10,729 nt of DNA from Phoronis pallida (Eukaryota > Phoronida > Phoronidae). The position numbers and the translations under genes were made by a program. Each line of letters begins with the position of its first letter. Position 1 is the first letter of the stretch. The stretch is taken from the NCBI GenBank assembly GCA_028565715.1, contig JAOXYC010228126.1, positions 1 to 10,729 on the forward strand, read 5' to 3'. Positions 1 through 7,085 of the stretch are shown here, piece by piece. A model generated the notes under the pieces. The model had not been told where the DNA came from and did no database searches. It worked only from the letters and a program-made list of their open reading frames with translations.

Positions 1-1620
1 GGAAGAGAAGAGATATTACATTCGAAGTCATGGATATGTTGTTTCTCAAAACTCGTGATAATTTTTTAAAAAATCCTGATAAGCCCAGCCGACTACTAGG
101 CATGTACTTTGATGGCCGGTTACAAAAAATAAACATGTTGACCCTATGTTTTCTTTGCATTTTTGGAATAAGTAAGGGTTAAATGCAATGTTTGCCAAAT
201 TTCATCCATTTCCTATAAGAAATTCAATTTAGAGAGTATCTCTAAATAGATTTGTTATTAGCACCCTGATTCTCCTTACTAGACGAAAATCGTTCTTAAT
301 GAAATTTTAACTGCAGGCTTGTTTTTATGCTGGTTACAATGAATTGTCAAATGAGTCTTTAATGCTGTTGCTGTCATTTATAAGCTCGTTGACTCATACA
401 TCGCTAATTCAAATGTTTAAATTATTTGAGAAAAACATATTTGAGTTTCCAATGTGTTTAGCTTTGAATTGTGTGCCAAAGACATCACAGATTTAATCAA
501 AATGTAAAAAAAAATATTTTTTTTTAAAACAATTCTTTCTTTATTTAAATTGATTTTACTTGCATAATGATAGCACTGTAGACCATCCAAGAAAACATTC
601 ATAAATAGTTGCATTATGTACTTTTAAGAAACAAATGCAGGGAAACAGTTGATTCAGCACAATTTTGCCCAAACATGTTATTAGCAGATACTTTCTCTGA
701 GGACACATGCGCATAGCAAGTATCCAATCAGAAAAGAGAAATACAGAGTTCCGTTTGACGCCCCTACCTACAGGCTTACATGACAACCGGTTTTCAAATA
801 ATGATACCTTATGCATGGAACAAGTGGTCTTCCTGAAAATTATTGCAACTCGAAAAGTTCTGTATTCCGGCAAAGCGCAGACGGCGAAAAGTCCCCGGTA
901 CACGTGTAGGTTGCTTTATCGGTTTGAATATCCGTAATTTGGATTACGCCGAGAACTATTATATGACTGCAGCATCCTGTCGAAGCAGAAATTTGCCTCA
1001 ATCTCAACAGCTCACGCTAAATAAAGGTTAGCATCCGGTCTCGTGCGTTTTTATGTTGTTAAAAAAGGATTTAATTACTTACTTGGAATTTCCAACCGAA
1101 TGTGTTTTAACCTTCAAAAACCTCTATATAAAAGATGCTATGTGAAAAACGTCTTTTGTTCTTGTTCTTAATGGGAGGATTTAGTTGTAATGGGAGGATT
1201 TAGTTGAATTAAGGGCTTTTTTTTAACAAAAAAGCATAGCTTTCATTCAAACAAAACTTATAATGGGTTCTTTTACCGACATATTTTACTATCAAAATTG
1301 TTTAAAAAGTAAAAAACGGGGCATTGGTTTTTGAGGAACCATTTTCAGCAAAGTTGCCCAACAAATGGAAGTCAGAAATTAAAAATAATTACTTCAAACG
1401 CACAAAGTATCATGCTTTAAACCTCCGAAAATGCAATTACTTCCATTTTTCTTTTTCATAGGTATTTGACAAAGGGAGAATAATGTTAATTAACCTGCCA
1501 CATGAAATAGTATACCTTAACCCTAACTCACGTTTTCCGCACTTAAAGCAATCGTTGTTTGATGAGTGGTTTGTTTGCAAAAAGATACTGATGCAAACAA
1601 GGATATATCCTTAATATGTG
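1..1620. other. Non-coding stretch, no gene recognised
   Basis: I found no protein family, RNA gene or convincing exon here on either strand. The longest open frames (minus 556-903, plus 707-937 and 843-1031) show no domain, signal peptide or splice context and overlap one another on opposite strands. Small items seen: a TATATAAAAG string at 1125-1134 with no coding region after it, a 19-bp tandem pair at 1169-1206 listed separately, and a perfect 14-bp palindrome AAGGATATATCCTT at 1599-1612. The stretch is probably intergenic DNA upstream of the CUB gene. Confidence 0.6.
1169..1206. repeat. 19-bp unit in two perfect tandem copies
   Basis: The unit TAATGGGAGGATTTAGTTG occupies 1169-1187 and repeats without change at 1188-1206. 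Two identical abutting copies suggest a recent small duplication. No further copies flank it and no function is visible. Confidence 0.9.
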
Positions 1621-1628
1621 GGCAAGTG

Positions 1629-1636
1629 TGACGTCA
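1629..1636. promoter_or_regulatory. Perfect CRE palindrome (TGACGTCA)
   Basis: TGACGTCA is the full consensus site for CREB/ATF bZIP factors. It lies 160 bases before a plus-strand donor-like site (GCGAAG then GTAATT, cut after 1796) and 370 bases from a possible minus-strand start codon at 1996. It could belong to an upstream non-coding first exon of the CUB gene or to a divergent promoter. A single 8-bp match can occur by chance, so the regulatory role is inference only. Confidence 0.3.
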
Positions 1637-1906
1637 TTTCAGTTTTTGGAACGGAAATAAATTAACGGTTAACGCCGAACATCTGGGAAACTAGCGGATA
1701 TTTTTCCCGACATATCTAACGACTGCTTTGTCAGCTATTTACCAGTCTGCTCCTCAAAATATCCTGCACTCTTGATTACAAAGAGCAACTGCGAAGGTAA
1801 TTTACCTAAAGTGGTGTCTTGTAATTCAAAGACTTAAATTGTTAAAGTGGTAGTAAAACGCGTTATCTATCCATTATAGATTGAAACACCCTCCACACCA
1901 CACTGC

Positions 1907-1996
1907 CTAGCTACTTCTTCCCCGGACTTCTTCCTCCTCGCAGAATTCCATAACGATTTCTCTCCACTCTGATAACTCGTCGCTGATGGCAGCCAT
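1907..1996 (-). CDS. Possible first coding exon of a divergent gene
   Basis: On the minus strand an ATG in a good context (AATATGGCTGCC) opens a 29-residue frame before a TAG stop. The peptide begins MAAISDELSEW, then becomes strongly acidic (EEEE) and ends VRGRSS. The composition looks protein-like, and the G+C content is higher than in the surrounding DNA. The start context also resembles the YY1-type AANATGGC element found at many animal transcription starts. No family is recognised. If real, it is either a very short ORF or a first exon spliced near its end: candidate donors such as GAA|GTCCGG and GAA|GTAGCT are weak. A fair acceptor on the same strand (TTACCTTCGCAG, cut at about 1790) lies downstream. 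This is a tentative call. Confidence 0.2.
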   Translation of the reverse strand: MAAISDELSEWREIVMEFCEEEEVRGRSS

Positions 1997-2000
1997 ATTT

Positions 2001-2583
2001 CAGTAAGGCGAATCGGTAATATTAACTCCGACACTTAAAAAGAGCTCTGACGACGATTTTAAAAGGTGCGAATTCAGAATTGATTCGGCTTTTTCCGCTC
2101 TGCACATACGTTGGAGCGGATTTCTCAGCAACGTCCGATGCGTGCAGAATGTTGGTCGTGGCAATTGATTCATTAAACCTTGTTCAAAAACATAAAGAAT
2201 GGTTGTTTTACCGTTGTTCTATATCTTTAAATGAATTAATGATAGTTATTGTTTTCACGGCTCAAGTTTCTTTTTGCAAAAATCATTTCAAAACATCATT
2301 CAAATAAAAAAAATTTAATTCCATTTCTGCAATAACCTCTCGTCTACCCGTTTCGTGATACGTAATAACGGGAATTTTATAATTTTAATTTTCGTTTCAA
2401 GAACAACTACATCTAATGGCAACACTCTAACTGTTTTTGATTTTCACATAATATTTTACCGCCAAATACAATCGGTACCTTAATTATCCGGGTACGTCGA
2501 AAATCACCTTCCTCGTCAACCAGGAAGAAGGGTACATGTTGGAAACGTGAATGTTCGGTTTGGGGAAGTAATTTTAAAAGATG
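2001..2583. other. Non-coding stretch upstream of the CUB gene
   Basis: No coding region is supported. The only notable plus-strand frame (2080-2307) opens with TTG rather than ATG and shows no domain, splice sites or composition of a real protein. The stretch probably contains upstream regulatory DNA of the gene that starts near 2610, but no specific element can be named with confidence. Confidence 0.5.
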
Positions 2584-2590
2584 TATAAAA
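2584..2590 (+). promoter_or_regulatory. TATA box candidate for the CUB gene
   Basis: TATAAAA lies about 210 bases before the start codon at 2795. The usual spacing would put transcription start near 2610-2620 and give a leader of about 180 bases. AT-rich DNA yields such strings by chance, and a non-TATA start near the CRE at 1629, spliced to an acceptor ending at 2664 (TTGTTCTCCAG), is an alternative. Confidence 0.4.
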
Positions 2591-2611
2591 ACTCATTAAG
2601 TTTAATCGCAG

Positions 2612-2794
2612 CCTTGCACATTATGGTGAGAAGGATTGATACATTAATTAAGCATTGTTCTCCAGGCGTATTGGGGTTAAACTACTTCCTTTAGCCGGTG
2701 AAACATTGAATTCATAATAACAAGGATGTTGTAAAATTGGTAAAACGAACCATTGTCTGTGCACACTTTGTGGTTGCCAGACGTTAATACTGTC
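2612..2794 (+). other. Inferred 5' leader with two small upstream ORFs
   Basis: If transcription starts about 25-30 bases after the TATA box, the leader includes an ATG at 2623 opening a 23-codon frame ending at TAG 2692-2694, and a second ATG at 2726 followed after one codon by TAA (2732-2734). Neither overlaps the main start. Such upstream ORFs can lower translation of the main frame. An in-frame TAA at 2741-2743 lies upstream of the ATG at 2795, so that ATG is the first possible start of the main frame. The leader itself is inferred, not seen. Confidence 0.3.
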
Positions 2795-2876
2795 ATGGCG
2801 CCTGATATTGTAAAACACGTGTGTACAAAACAATGGCTAGTATTTGTTGTGTTCTTGGTCATGTTACAACGTTCAG
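2795..2876 (+). CDS. Exon 1: signal peptide of secreted multi-CUB protein
   Basis: The ATG lies in a good context, with G at -3 and G at +4 (GTCATGG). The frame encodes 27 residues and one extra base before a near-perfect donor (TCAG then GTAAGT at 2877). The peptide has a short basic start (K7, H8, K12), then a hydrophobic run WLVFVVFLVML (residues 14-24), then polar QRS. This is the layout of a cleavable signal peptide; cleavage would fall near the exon junction. The intron is phase 1 and matches the phase-1 acceptor at 5265/5266, giving an Ala junction codon (G+CT). This phase match, and the expectation that CUB domains are extracellular, support joining it to the CUB exons. The cleavage site is not an ideal small-x-small motif. 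The frame is too short to stand out in an ORF scan. cDNA would settle the model. Confidence 0.65.
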
Positions 2877-3299
2877 GTAAGTATTCAGATATCATTATCA
2901 ATTTGGTCTGTTAAGAAGAAATTTTGCTATGATTGTCTAGAATAGGTATAACTGTTCTAGTTCCCAAATTTTGACGGTTATCGAGTATTTGTCGCGTAGG
3001 GAAAATTCTATTCGGCGATTGCAGTCGTCCTACATGAAGTGTGTCGCTATGGAATTATACACATTATAGATCTACCTAAATCAATTAATTGTAAAAAACA
3101 TAACTCCACTGGTTGTGTACTGTGGTTGCAACAAGAAAATACTGCGTTCTCCAAAAACTCGAGTTTTCACTTATTATTTTACACAAAGCCGAAATACTGA
3201 CAATCCATTCAATTTAATTACTGCGCTCATTGATCAGATTTTCTTCTTAAGACCATTAACGTGCCTTATTTACAAGGTGGTCCCCGCAGAATCTAGGCC

Positions 3300-3331
3300 T
3301 TCTTACATATTACAATTCTTACATATTACAA
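3300..3331. repeat. 16-bp unit in two perfect tandem copies
   Basis: TTCTTACATATTACAA is present at 3300-3315 and again at 3316-3331. On the minus strand it lies downstream of the GIY-YIG pseudogene and of the tetranucleotide tract, so it may be part of the element's 3' tail or of flanking DNA. Confidence 0.85.
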
Positions 3332-3402
3332 GTTTTATTCAATGTAATTTTAATTCATGTATATGTATTTAAAAATTGTAAAAAACTGACAATTTAAACT
3401 TT

Positions 3403-3430
3403 TTACTTACTTACTTACTTACTTACTTAC
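3403..3430. repeat. (TTAC)7 microsatellite, possible retroelement tail
   Basis: Seven uninterrupted TTAC units. On the minus strand this reads (GTAA)n and sits about 190 bases beyond the stop codon of the Penelope-like C-terminal coding remnant (3622-3624). Short tandem tails at the 3' end are common in retroelements primed at the target, so it may mark the element's 3' end. An independent microsatellite is also possible. Confidence 0.9.
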
Positions 3431-3621
3431 ATAAAATCAATAACAGTGAGAAGATGAGAAGAAAAACAACACTTTTAAATAGATGTAACATGTTTCACAA
3501 TTTACCAATGCATTTTCAAACGAATAATTTTGCCGCTGAAAATCACGTGATAATCAAGTGCGAAAAAAGCCGACAGGTGGCGCTCGCAAACGTAAACAAA
3601 CCAACTAGATATACAAGTAGC

Positions 3622-4090
3622 CTACATAGTGACACTAGGATGCAAAACATGCTTATTGAGATTGGGTGTTTTCCGCAAAATTGCCAGACTCTCCTTTATC
3701 AATAATTCAGAATGGTTGGTTGCTGAATCAATAATCGTAACACAATTAGGATTACATAACATTTTACAATTATGGGATGATTGGAGATGTTGATAATCAT
3801 ATGTGATTTTTTATCGGAAGCGAGATGCTCATTGATCCTAGTTGTGAAATGTTGATGGCTTTCGCCAATATATCTAGAATTACATCCAGAACAAGTGAAT
3901 TCATACACAATTTTGGAACGGAGAGCATCACGTGTTCGGCTTTTATACGTCAATAAATTACAAGCTTTGAATGACGATGATCTAAATGCTAATTTCATAG
4001 ATATATCCTTACAATGTGTCTTAATTATCTGGTTAATTTTGCGTTGAGCAATTCTTGAATACAAACCAACAAACGAAATAGAAAAATGCA
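3622..4090 (-). pseudogene. Penelope-like element C-terminus with GIY-YIG domain, frameshifted
   Basis: The minus strand encodes the end of a retroelement polyprotein. A basic segment (SRIAQRKINQIIK) is followed by VYEFTCSGCNSRYIGES and TRINEHLASDKKSH. This is the GIY-YIG nuclease pattern of Penelope-like elements: RYIG as the YIG half, the Cys-x-x-Cys insert, and the Arg of TRINEH as the likely catalytic arginine. A small insertion near 3796-3801 shifts the frame just after DKKSH. The expected remainder, including IKESLAIL and a terminal NLNKHVLHPSVTM, continues in another frame to a TAG at 3622-3624. The reverse transcriptase domain is absent, so this is a 5'-truncated dead copy. It forms the left arm of a palindrome with the plus-strand copy at 4290-4692. 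Family assignment rests on remembered motif patterns, not a search. Confidence 0.75.
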
Positions 4091-4675
4091 GTTTTTCTCA
4101 TTGACTGTTGATCTACAACACTGGGGGGATTATTCCTGTTATTGAGATAACTATTCAGGAATAATCCCCCCAGTGTTGTAGATCAACAGTCAATGAGAAA
4201 AACTGTTATTGAGATAACTATTCAGGAATAATCCCCCCAGTGTTGTAGATCAACAGTCAATGAGAAAAACTGTTAAACATTTTTCTATTTCGTTTGTTGG
4301 TTTGTATTTAAGAATTGCTCAACGCAAAATTAACCAGATAATTAAGGCACATTGTAAGGATATATCTGTGAAATTAGCATTTAAATCATTCAAAGCTTGT
4401 AATTTATTGACGTAGCCGAACGCGTGATGCTCTCCGTTCTAAAATTGTGTATGAATTCACTTGTTCTGGATGTAATTCTAGATATATTGGCAAAAGCCAT
4501 CAACATTTCACAACTAGGATCAATGAGCATCTCGCTTCCGATAAAAAATCACATATTTATCAACATCTCCAATCATCTCATACTTGTAAAATGTTATATA
4601 ATCCTAATTGTTTTACGATTATTGATTCAGCAACCAACCATTTTGAATTATTGATAAAGGAGAGTCTAGCAATTT
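3677..4675. repeat. 1-kb palindrome of two head-to-head Penelope-like fragments
   Basis: The left arm (about 3677-4138) and right arm (about 4156-4675) are inverted copies of the same retroelement 3' region, 5' ends facing each other across a 17-base spacer. The innermost 50 bases are identical. Outside them the arms differ by scattered substitutions and indels: the right arm has lost TAAAA near 4415, the left arm has six extra bases near 3980, and the right arm has an extra TTAAA-like insert near 4274. Similarity ends at AAAATTGCCAGACTC (3677) on the left and AGAGTCTAGCAATTTT on the right. The right arm carries an extra 67-bp unit at the apex. Confidence 0.9.
4139..4272. repeat. 67-bp unit, two perfect tandem copies at palindrome apex
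   Basis: The unit begins TTATTGAGATAACTATTCAGG and includes the string AATCCCCCCAGTG. Copy one is 4139-4205 and copy two 4206-4272, with no difference between them. Each unit starts with a small hairpin (GTTAT-TGAG-ATAAC). The left arm has only the inner 50 bases of the unit in inverse orientation. The unit could be the element's 5' terminal sequence, a local duplication, or an assembly fault in a palindrome. Confidence 0.9.
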
Positions 4676-4692
4676 TTTTATTTAAAAATTAA
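4290..4692 (+). pseudogene. Second Penelope-like GIY-YIG fragment, broken
   Basis: This is the plus-strand partner of the minus-strand pseudogene. It starts with the same basic segment (RIAQRKINQIIK) and then hits stops because a 5-base deletion (TAAAA lost near 4415) shifts the frame. The GIY-YIG part is open again from about 4447: YEFTCSGCNSRYIGKSHQH, then TRINEHLASDKKSHIYQHL, and later ELLIKESLAIF, including the likely catalytic Arg and a downstream acidic residue. Similarity to the partner is lost after AGCAATTTT, so the last residues (LFKN) are not native, and the natural C-terminus present in the left copy is missing. It is a non-functional fragment lying inside the CUB gene's first intron in sense orientation. 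Confidence 0.75.
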
Positions 4693-4775
4693 AAAAAATC
4701 TTACTTAGTCATACTTCAAAAACAAATTTTCAATATAAATGTACATGAGTCCATCACAGTTTGGAACATTATAAA

Positions 4776-5098
4776 GATACTGTCTAACCGTTGGTCCCAA
4801 CCTGCCGTCAAAATTCAAATCAACTAGAAATGTTGTGTATGGGTCATTTGATGAACATAACTAACTTGTAATCTGAGTCAAAAATATGTAAGGGGTGATT
4901 TGAGAGCTTTTTATCCGACAAAAGTCAAAGAAGGTTGAACTACGGACACAAAAGCTCTCAAATCACCCCTTTGCAGATTTTTTTTGTATTTTTTTGACTC
5001 AGATGCAAGTAAGGTATGTTCAACAAGGGACTCATACACGACATGTCGAGTTGATTTGCGATTTGTTGTCAGATTGGGACCAAGGAGGAGACAGTATC
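4776..5098. repeat. Diverged fold-back element with a perfect 21-bp core
   Basis: The segments 4776-4911 and 4950-5098 are inverted copies. The outer match starts GATACTGTCT and GGTCCCAA, followed by CAAATCAACT and CTGAGTCAAAAA. The arms differ by many substitutions and small indels. The innermost 21 bases (AGGGGTGATTTGAGAGCTTT plus T) pair perfectly around a 38-base loop. No coding capacity is seen. It is probably an old non-autonomous DNA element or two inverted copies of one repeat. Confidence 0.8.
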
Positions 5099-5164
5099 TC
5101 CAAATAAATGTTTAATTTTTGTGGAAGTGATTGAAAAAATTTTTTTTGTGTTTTTCATTGTGGG

Positions 5165-5179
5165 CCACCCTGTATACAT
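5165..5179. repeat. Repeat-end motif CCACCCTGTATACAT
   Basis: GGGCCACCCTGTATA here resembles GGGACATCCTGTATATGG at 7875-7892 in intron 2. Both sit at the end of an AT-rich stretch, as if they were termini of two related repeats. Strings of this kind are familiar from dispersed repeats in invertebrate genomes, but that is recollection and was not searched. Confidence 0.35.
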
Positions 5180-5265
5180 CAAAATGATGGGCATATAGAA
5201 CTTCATTGTATGAAAAACATTTAAATGAATTATTTTATGAAATTTACGTTTTGTGTACTTTTCAG

Positions 5266-5616
5266 CTGTTCTTTGTCAGACGTTCGTTATGTGTGAAACA
5301 TCAGTTGTCCATGTCTCTCGAGTGGCAGGATATATTGTCAGTCCAAATTACCCGAACAACTATCCGACTGGAACAGATTGTGAAATGACAATGACATCTT
5401 TTAAAGCAGAAAGATTTCAAATTTCTTTTCAAACATTTCTGATGCATCCAGATTGTAACACAGACTGGTTACAGATAAGCGAAGAGGAGCGTACGTTGCC
5501 TAAGCTGTGTGGATCAACACTACCAGATAATTACACATCAACATCGAATGAAGTCAAATTAATCATACACACAGATGAGAGTAGTTCACGTAAAGGTTTC
5601 AAAATTCTGTTCGAAG
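5266..5616 (+). CDS. Exon 2: CUB domain 1 of the secreted multi-CUB protein
   Basis: The exon encodes 117 residues between the acceptor TACTTTTCAG and the donor GAAG|GTAATG, phase 1 at both ends. CUB hallmarks in order: C1 in VMCETS, GYIVSPNYPNNYP, C2 in TDCEM, FQISFQTF, C3 in DCNTDWLQI, C4 in KLCGSTLP, the hydrophobic strand EVKLIIHTD, and KGFKILFE at the end. The four cysteines fit the two CUB disulfides. An additional cysteine lies in the N-terminal linker (VLCQTF). Two residues (VA) before GYIV are absent from the other two domains. The acidic residue usual after the F-x-L strand of calcium-binding CUBs is His here, while Asp in NTDW and HTD is kept. NYT is a possible N-glycosylation site. 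CUB domains are extracellular beta-sandwiches for protein or glycan binding; the partner is unknown. Confidence 0.93.
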
Positions 5617-5716
5617 GTAATGGTTTCTATAGTCATTTTCGAATCAACAAAAAGTAGTTCTAAAGTTTATCCTTTTCTTAACTGCGTACTCGGGACAACA
5701 TATTTCTTCGGCACCT

Positions 5717-5868
5717 TAATAATAATAATAATAATATAATTTATTTATATAGCGCAATATTATACAGTATTTCAATGCACTTCACAATATAAAATTTTAA
5801 AAACGTAAAAAAAAAAACATTTGAAAAAAAAAAAAAAATAAAAAAAACAAACAAAAAAAAACATTTGA
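5717..5868. repeat. (AAT)n tract with TTTATATAGCGC core and A-rich tail
   Basis: A TAA/AAT microsatellite (about 5717-5735) runs into TTTATTTATATAGCGCAATA and then CAATGCACTTCACAA. An A-rich stretch (about 5808-5868) follows, in which AAAAAAAACATTTGAA occurs twice. The combination of (AAT)n, TTTATATAGCGC and a CAATGC(G)CTTCACA-like string is one I remember from dispersed repeats in several animal genomes. The repeat family was not identified. Confidence 0.5.
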
Positions 5869-5909
5869 ATGATATAAATAACAGGGTTATTATCATCTTT
5901 CTGAAGATT

Positions 5910-6302
5910 CTCTTAAAGCGGCATAAACCGTCATTTTAGCCCTAAAATTCCTTTCAAACGGATTAAAAGCAATTCTAGCTTACATATTTTACTCTTGGGT
6001 GTTTTGCACTTTAAAACCAATACAAAAAAACTATGAATAACGCACAAAAATGCTAAAGTTCATTTAGTACTCTATAAAATTACGGCGCCCCGCAATAATT
6101 CTTTGCGGTGGATTTGGGAAAAAGTTGGAAAGGTTACAAATCTAAAAGGCGTGTCGAAGTTTTACTGAGTTTTAGTAACGATTGATTCGTAAGGATAGCT
6201 AATGGACATGAAATAACAGAAATTGTACGCAACGGAAGTGATTTCATTTTTTTTAATTCGTTTATTTTTTAACGAATTTGACGGGCAGTGCGACTTTAAG
6301 AG
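5910..6302. mobile_element. Candidate MITE with imperfect 28-bp terminal inverted repeats
   Basis: The left end (5910-5937) reads CTCTTAAAGCGGCA...CCGTCA. The right end (6275-6302), reverse-complemented, reads CTCTTAAAGTCGCA...CCGTCA; I count 20 of 28 positions equal. The interior has no coding frame and no internal symmetry apart from a small hairpin near the middle (CCGCAA 6090-6095 with TTGCGG 6103-6108). I could not identify a clear target-site duplication, so the boundaries and superfamily are uncertain. Confidence 0.45.
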
Positions 6303-6685
6303 GGGCGAAGTCATTCTGCACGTTTTTTTGAGTACAAAAAACAATGGAACTCCCGCGCGCCGAAAATTCAAAACTGTTAATCTCCCAAATTAACCAATAC
6401 GAGACTAAGAAACGCGGGAAATGAATTGACAAATAGAATTGAGGGTGCAATGCAGCTCGCGAAAAATGAATGAAACGATAAACAAATCTACAAATAAAGA
6501 GAACAATATAAGAGGGGACAATAAACGGTATAGAGTTGACCACTCTAATAGATTATACAATGCAATATAGAAGTGTGGAATGTAAAAAAAACATAATAAA
6601 TTGTTCCTACAATGTTGTGATCATTGATGTGAAGATTCATTTATAATCTTGCTTTGTATCGTTTCATTCATTTTATTTTTCGCAG

Positions 6686-6754
6686 GCTACCCTTGTACGT
6701 TCAATTCTAGCTGTCACTGCAATTCATTCCCTGCTAAAAACCGCCAAAATGACA
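6686..6754 (+). CDS. Possible small cysteine-rich exon in intron 2
   Basis: A strong acceptor (TTTTATTTTTCGCAG, cut after 6685) is followed by a frame in the phase required by the CUB gene. It encodes (G)YPCTFNSSCHCNSFPA then KNRQND, with three cysteines and an NSS sequon. A donor-like site ACA|GTATGC after 6754 is also phase 1, so the 69-base segment could be included or skipped without changing the frame. The last 20 bases, including the donor, lie inside the left arm of the fold-back element that starts at 6735, so the element may have cut short an older exon or created this one. The peptide matches no family I can name. It may equally be intronic sequence with a chance acceptor. Confidence 0.25.
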
Positions 6755-7012
6755 GTATGCGAATACTGGAATCAGCCCATAACAGTTTACTACAACCTGG
6801 TCTTGTTTTATTCTTCTTCTGTAACCTCGACATATCGATCACTATAAAAATCGATTTTACTGCGTCAGCATCAGAGTGACCTTTAAATGTATTTTATAGT
6901 GATCGATCGCGATATGTCGAGGTAACAGAAGAAGAATAAAACAAGACCAGGTTGTAGTAAACTGTTATGGGCTGATTCCAGTGTTCGCATACTGTCATTT
7001 TGGCGGTTTTTA
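6735..7012. mobile_element. Fold-back element with 115/121-bp near-identical arms
   Basis: Left arm 6735-6849 and right arm 6892-7012 are inverted copies ending in TAAAAACCGCCAAAATGACA. They differ by two substitutions and a 6-base CGATCG-type insertion in the right arm, and enclose a 42-base loop. The arms' similarity points to a fairly recent insertion or to conversion. The outer flanks read CCCTGC on the left and TCCTGC on the right, which may be remains of a target duplication. There is no coding capacity. In the pre-mRNA it would form a long hairpin. Confidence 0.85.
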
Positions 7013-7020
7013 TCCTGCCC

Positions 7021-7064
7021 ATCTTTCATATTTATACTATATAGTTTGTTACTTTGTTATCTTA
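7021..7064. repeat. 44-bp dispersed direct repeat, copy 1
   Basis: ATCTTTCATATTTATACTAT and the bases up to TTATCTTA match 7473-7516 with two substitutions. Both copies are followed closely by CATTTTACTAC, so the shared unit is probably longer and interrupted. The repeat starts eight bases after the right arm of the fold-back element. Confidence 0.85.
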
Positions 7065-7085
7065 GTTCGTCATAATATATGACAT

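Larger units (their letters stand above)
2877..5265 (+). other. Intron 1 (2,389 bp, phase 1)
   Basis: It begins GTAAGT and ends TTGTGTACTTTTCAG, a good pyrimidine-rich acceptor. It is largely filled by transposable-element remnants: the 3' part of a Penelope-like element and its inverted partner (about 3300-4675), then a diverged fold-back element (4776-5098). The first 400 bases show no recognisable feature. The plus frames 3115-3372 and 3454-3705 lie opposite the retroelement's 3' region and are not genes. Confidence 0.6.

Noticed and set aside
556-1031. Overlapping open frames on both strands (minus 556-903, plus 707-937, plus 843-1031)
   Set aside because: No domain, signal peptide, splice context or protein-like pattern; opposite-strand overlap suggests chance openness.
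2080-2307. Plus-strand 75-codon frame
   Set aside because: Opens with TTG, has no family resemblance and no splice sites, and runs into AT-rich DNA.
2648-2901. Minus-strand frames across the signal-peptide exon
   Set aside because: They are antisense to the plus-strand exon with its clear donor and phase match; no domain is seen.
3115-3705. Plus frames 3115-3372 and 3454-3705
   Set aside because: They lie opposite the 3' part of the minus-strand Penelope-like remnant, include the TTAC tract region, and show no protein features.
3677-4675. Hammerhead ribozyme, known in Penelope-like element terminal repeats
   Set aside because: No CTGATGA core with a matching GAAA box was found on either strand in the palindrome; the CTGATGA near 9086 lacks the GAAA partner.
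3677-4675. Functional GIY-YIG nuclease gene
   Set aside because: Both copies lack the reverse transcriptase part and carry frame-breaking indels.
6162-6543. Two minus-strand frames in intron 2
   Set aside because: They overlap the candidate MITE end and low-complexity DNA, and no domain or start context is convincing.
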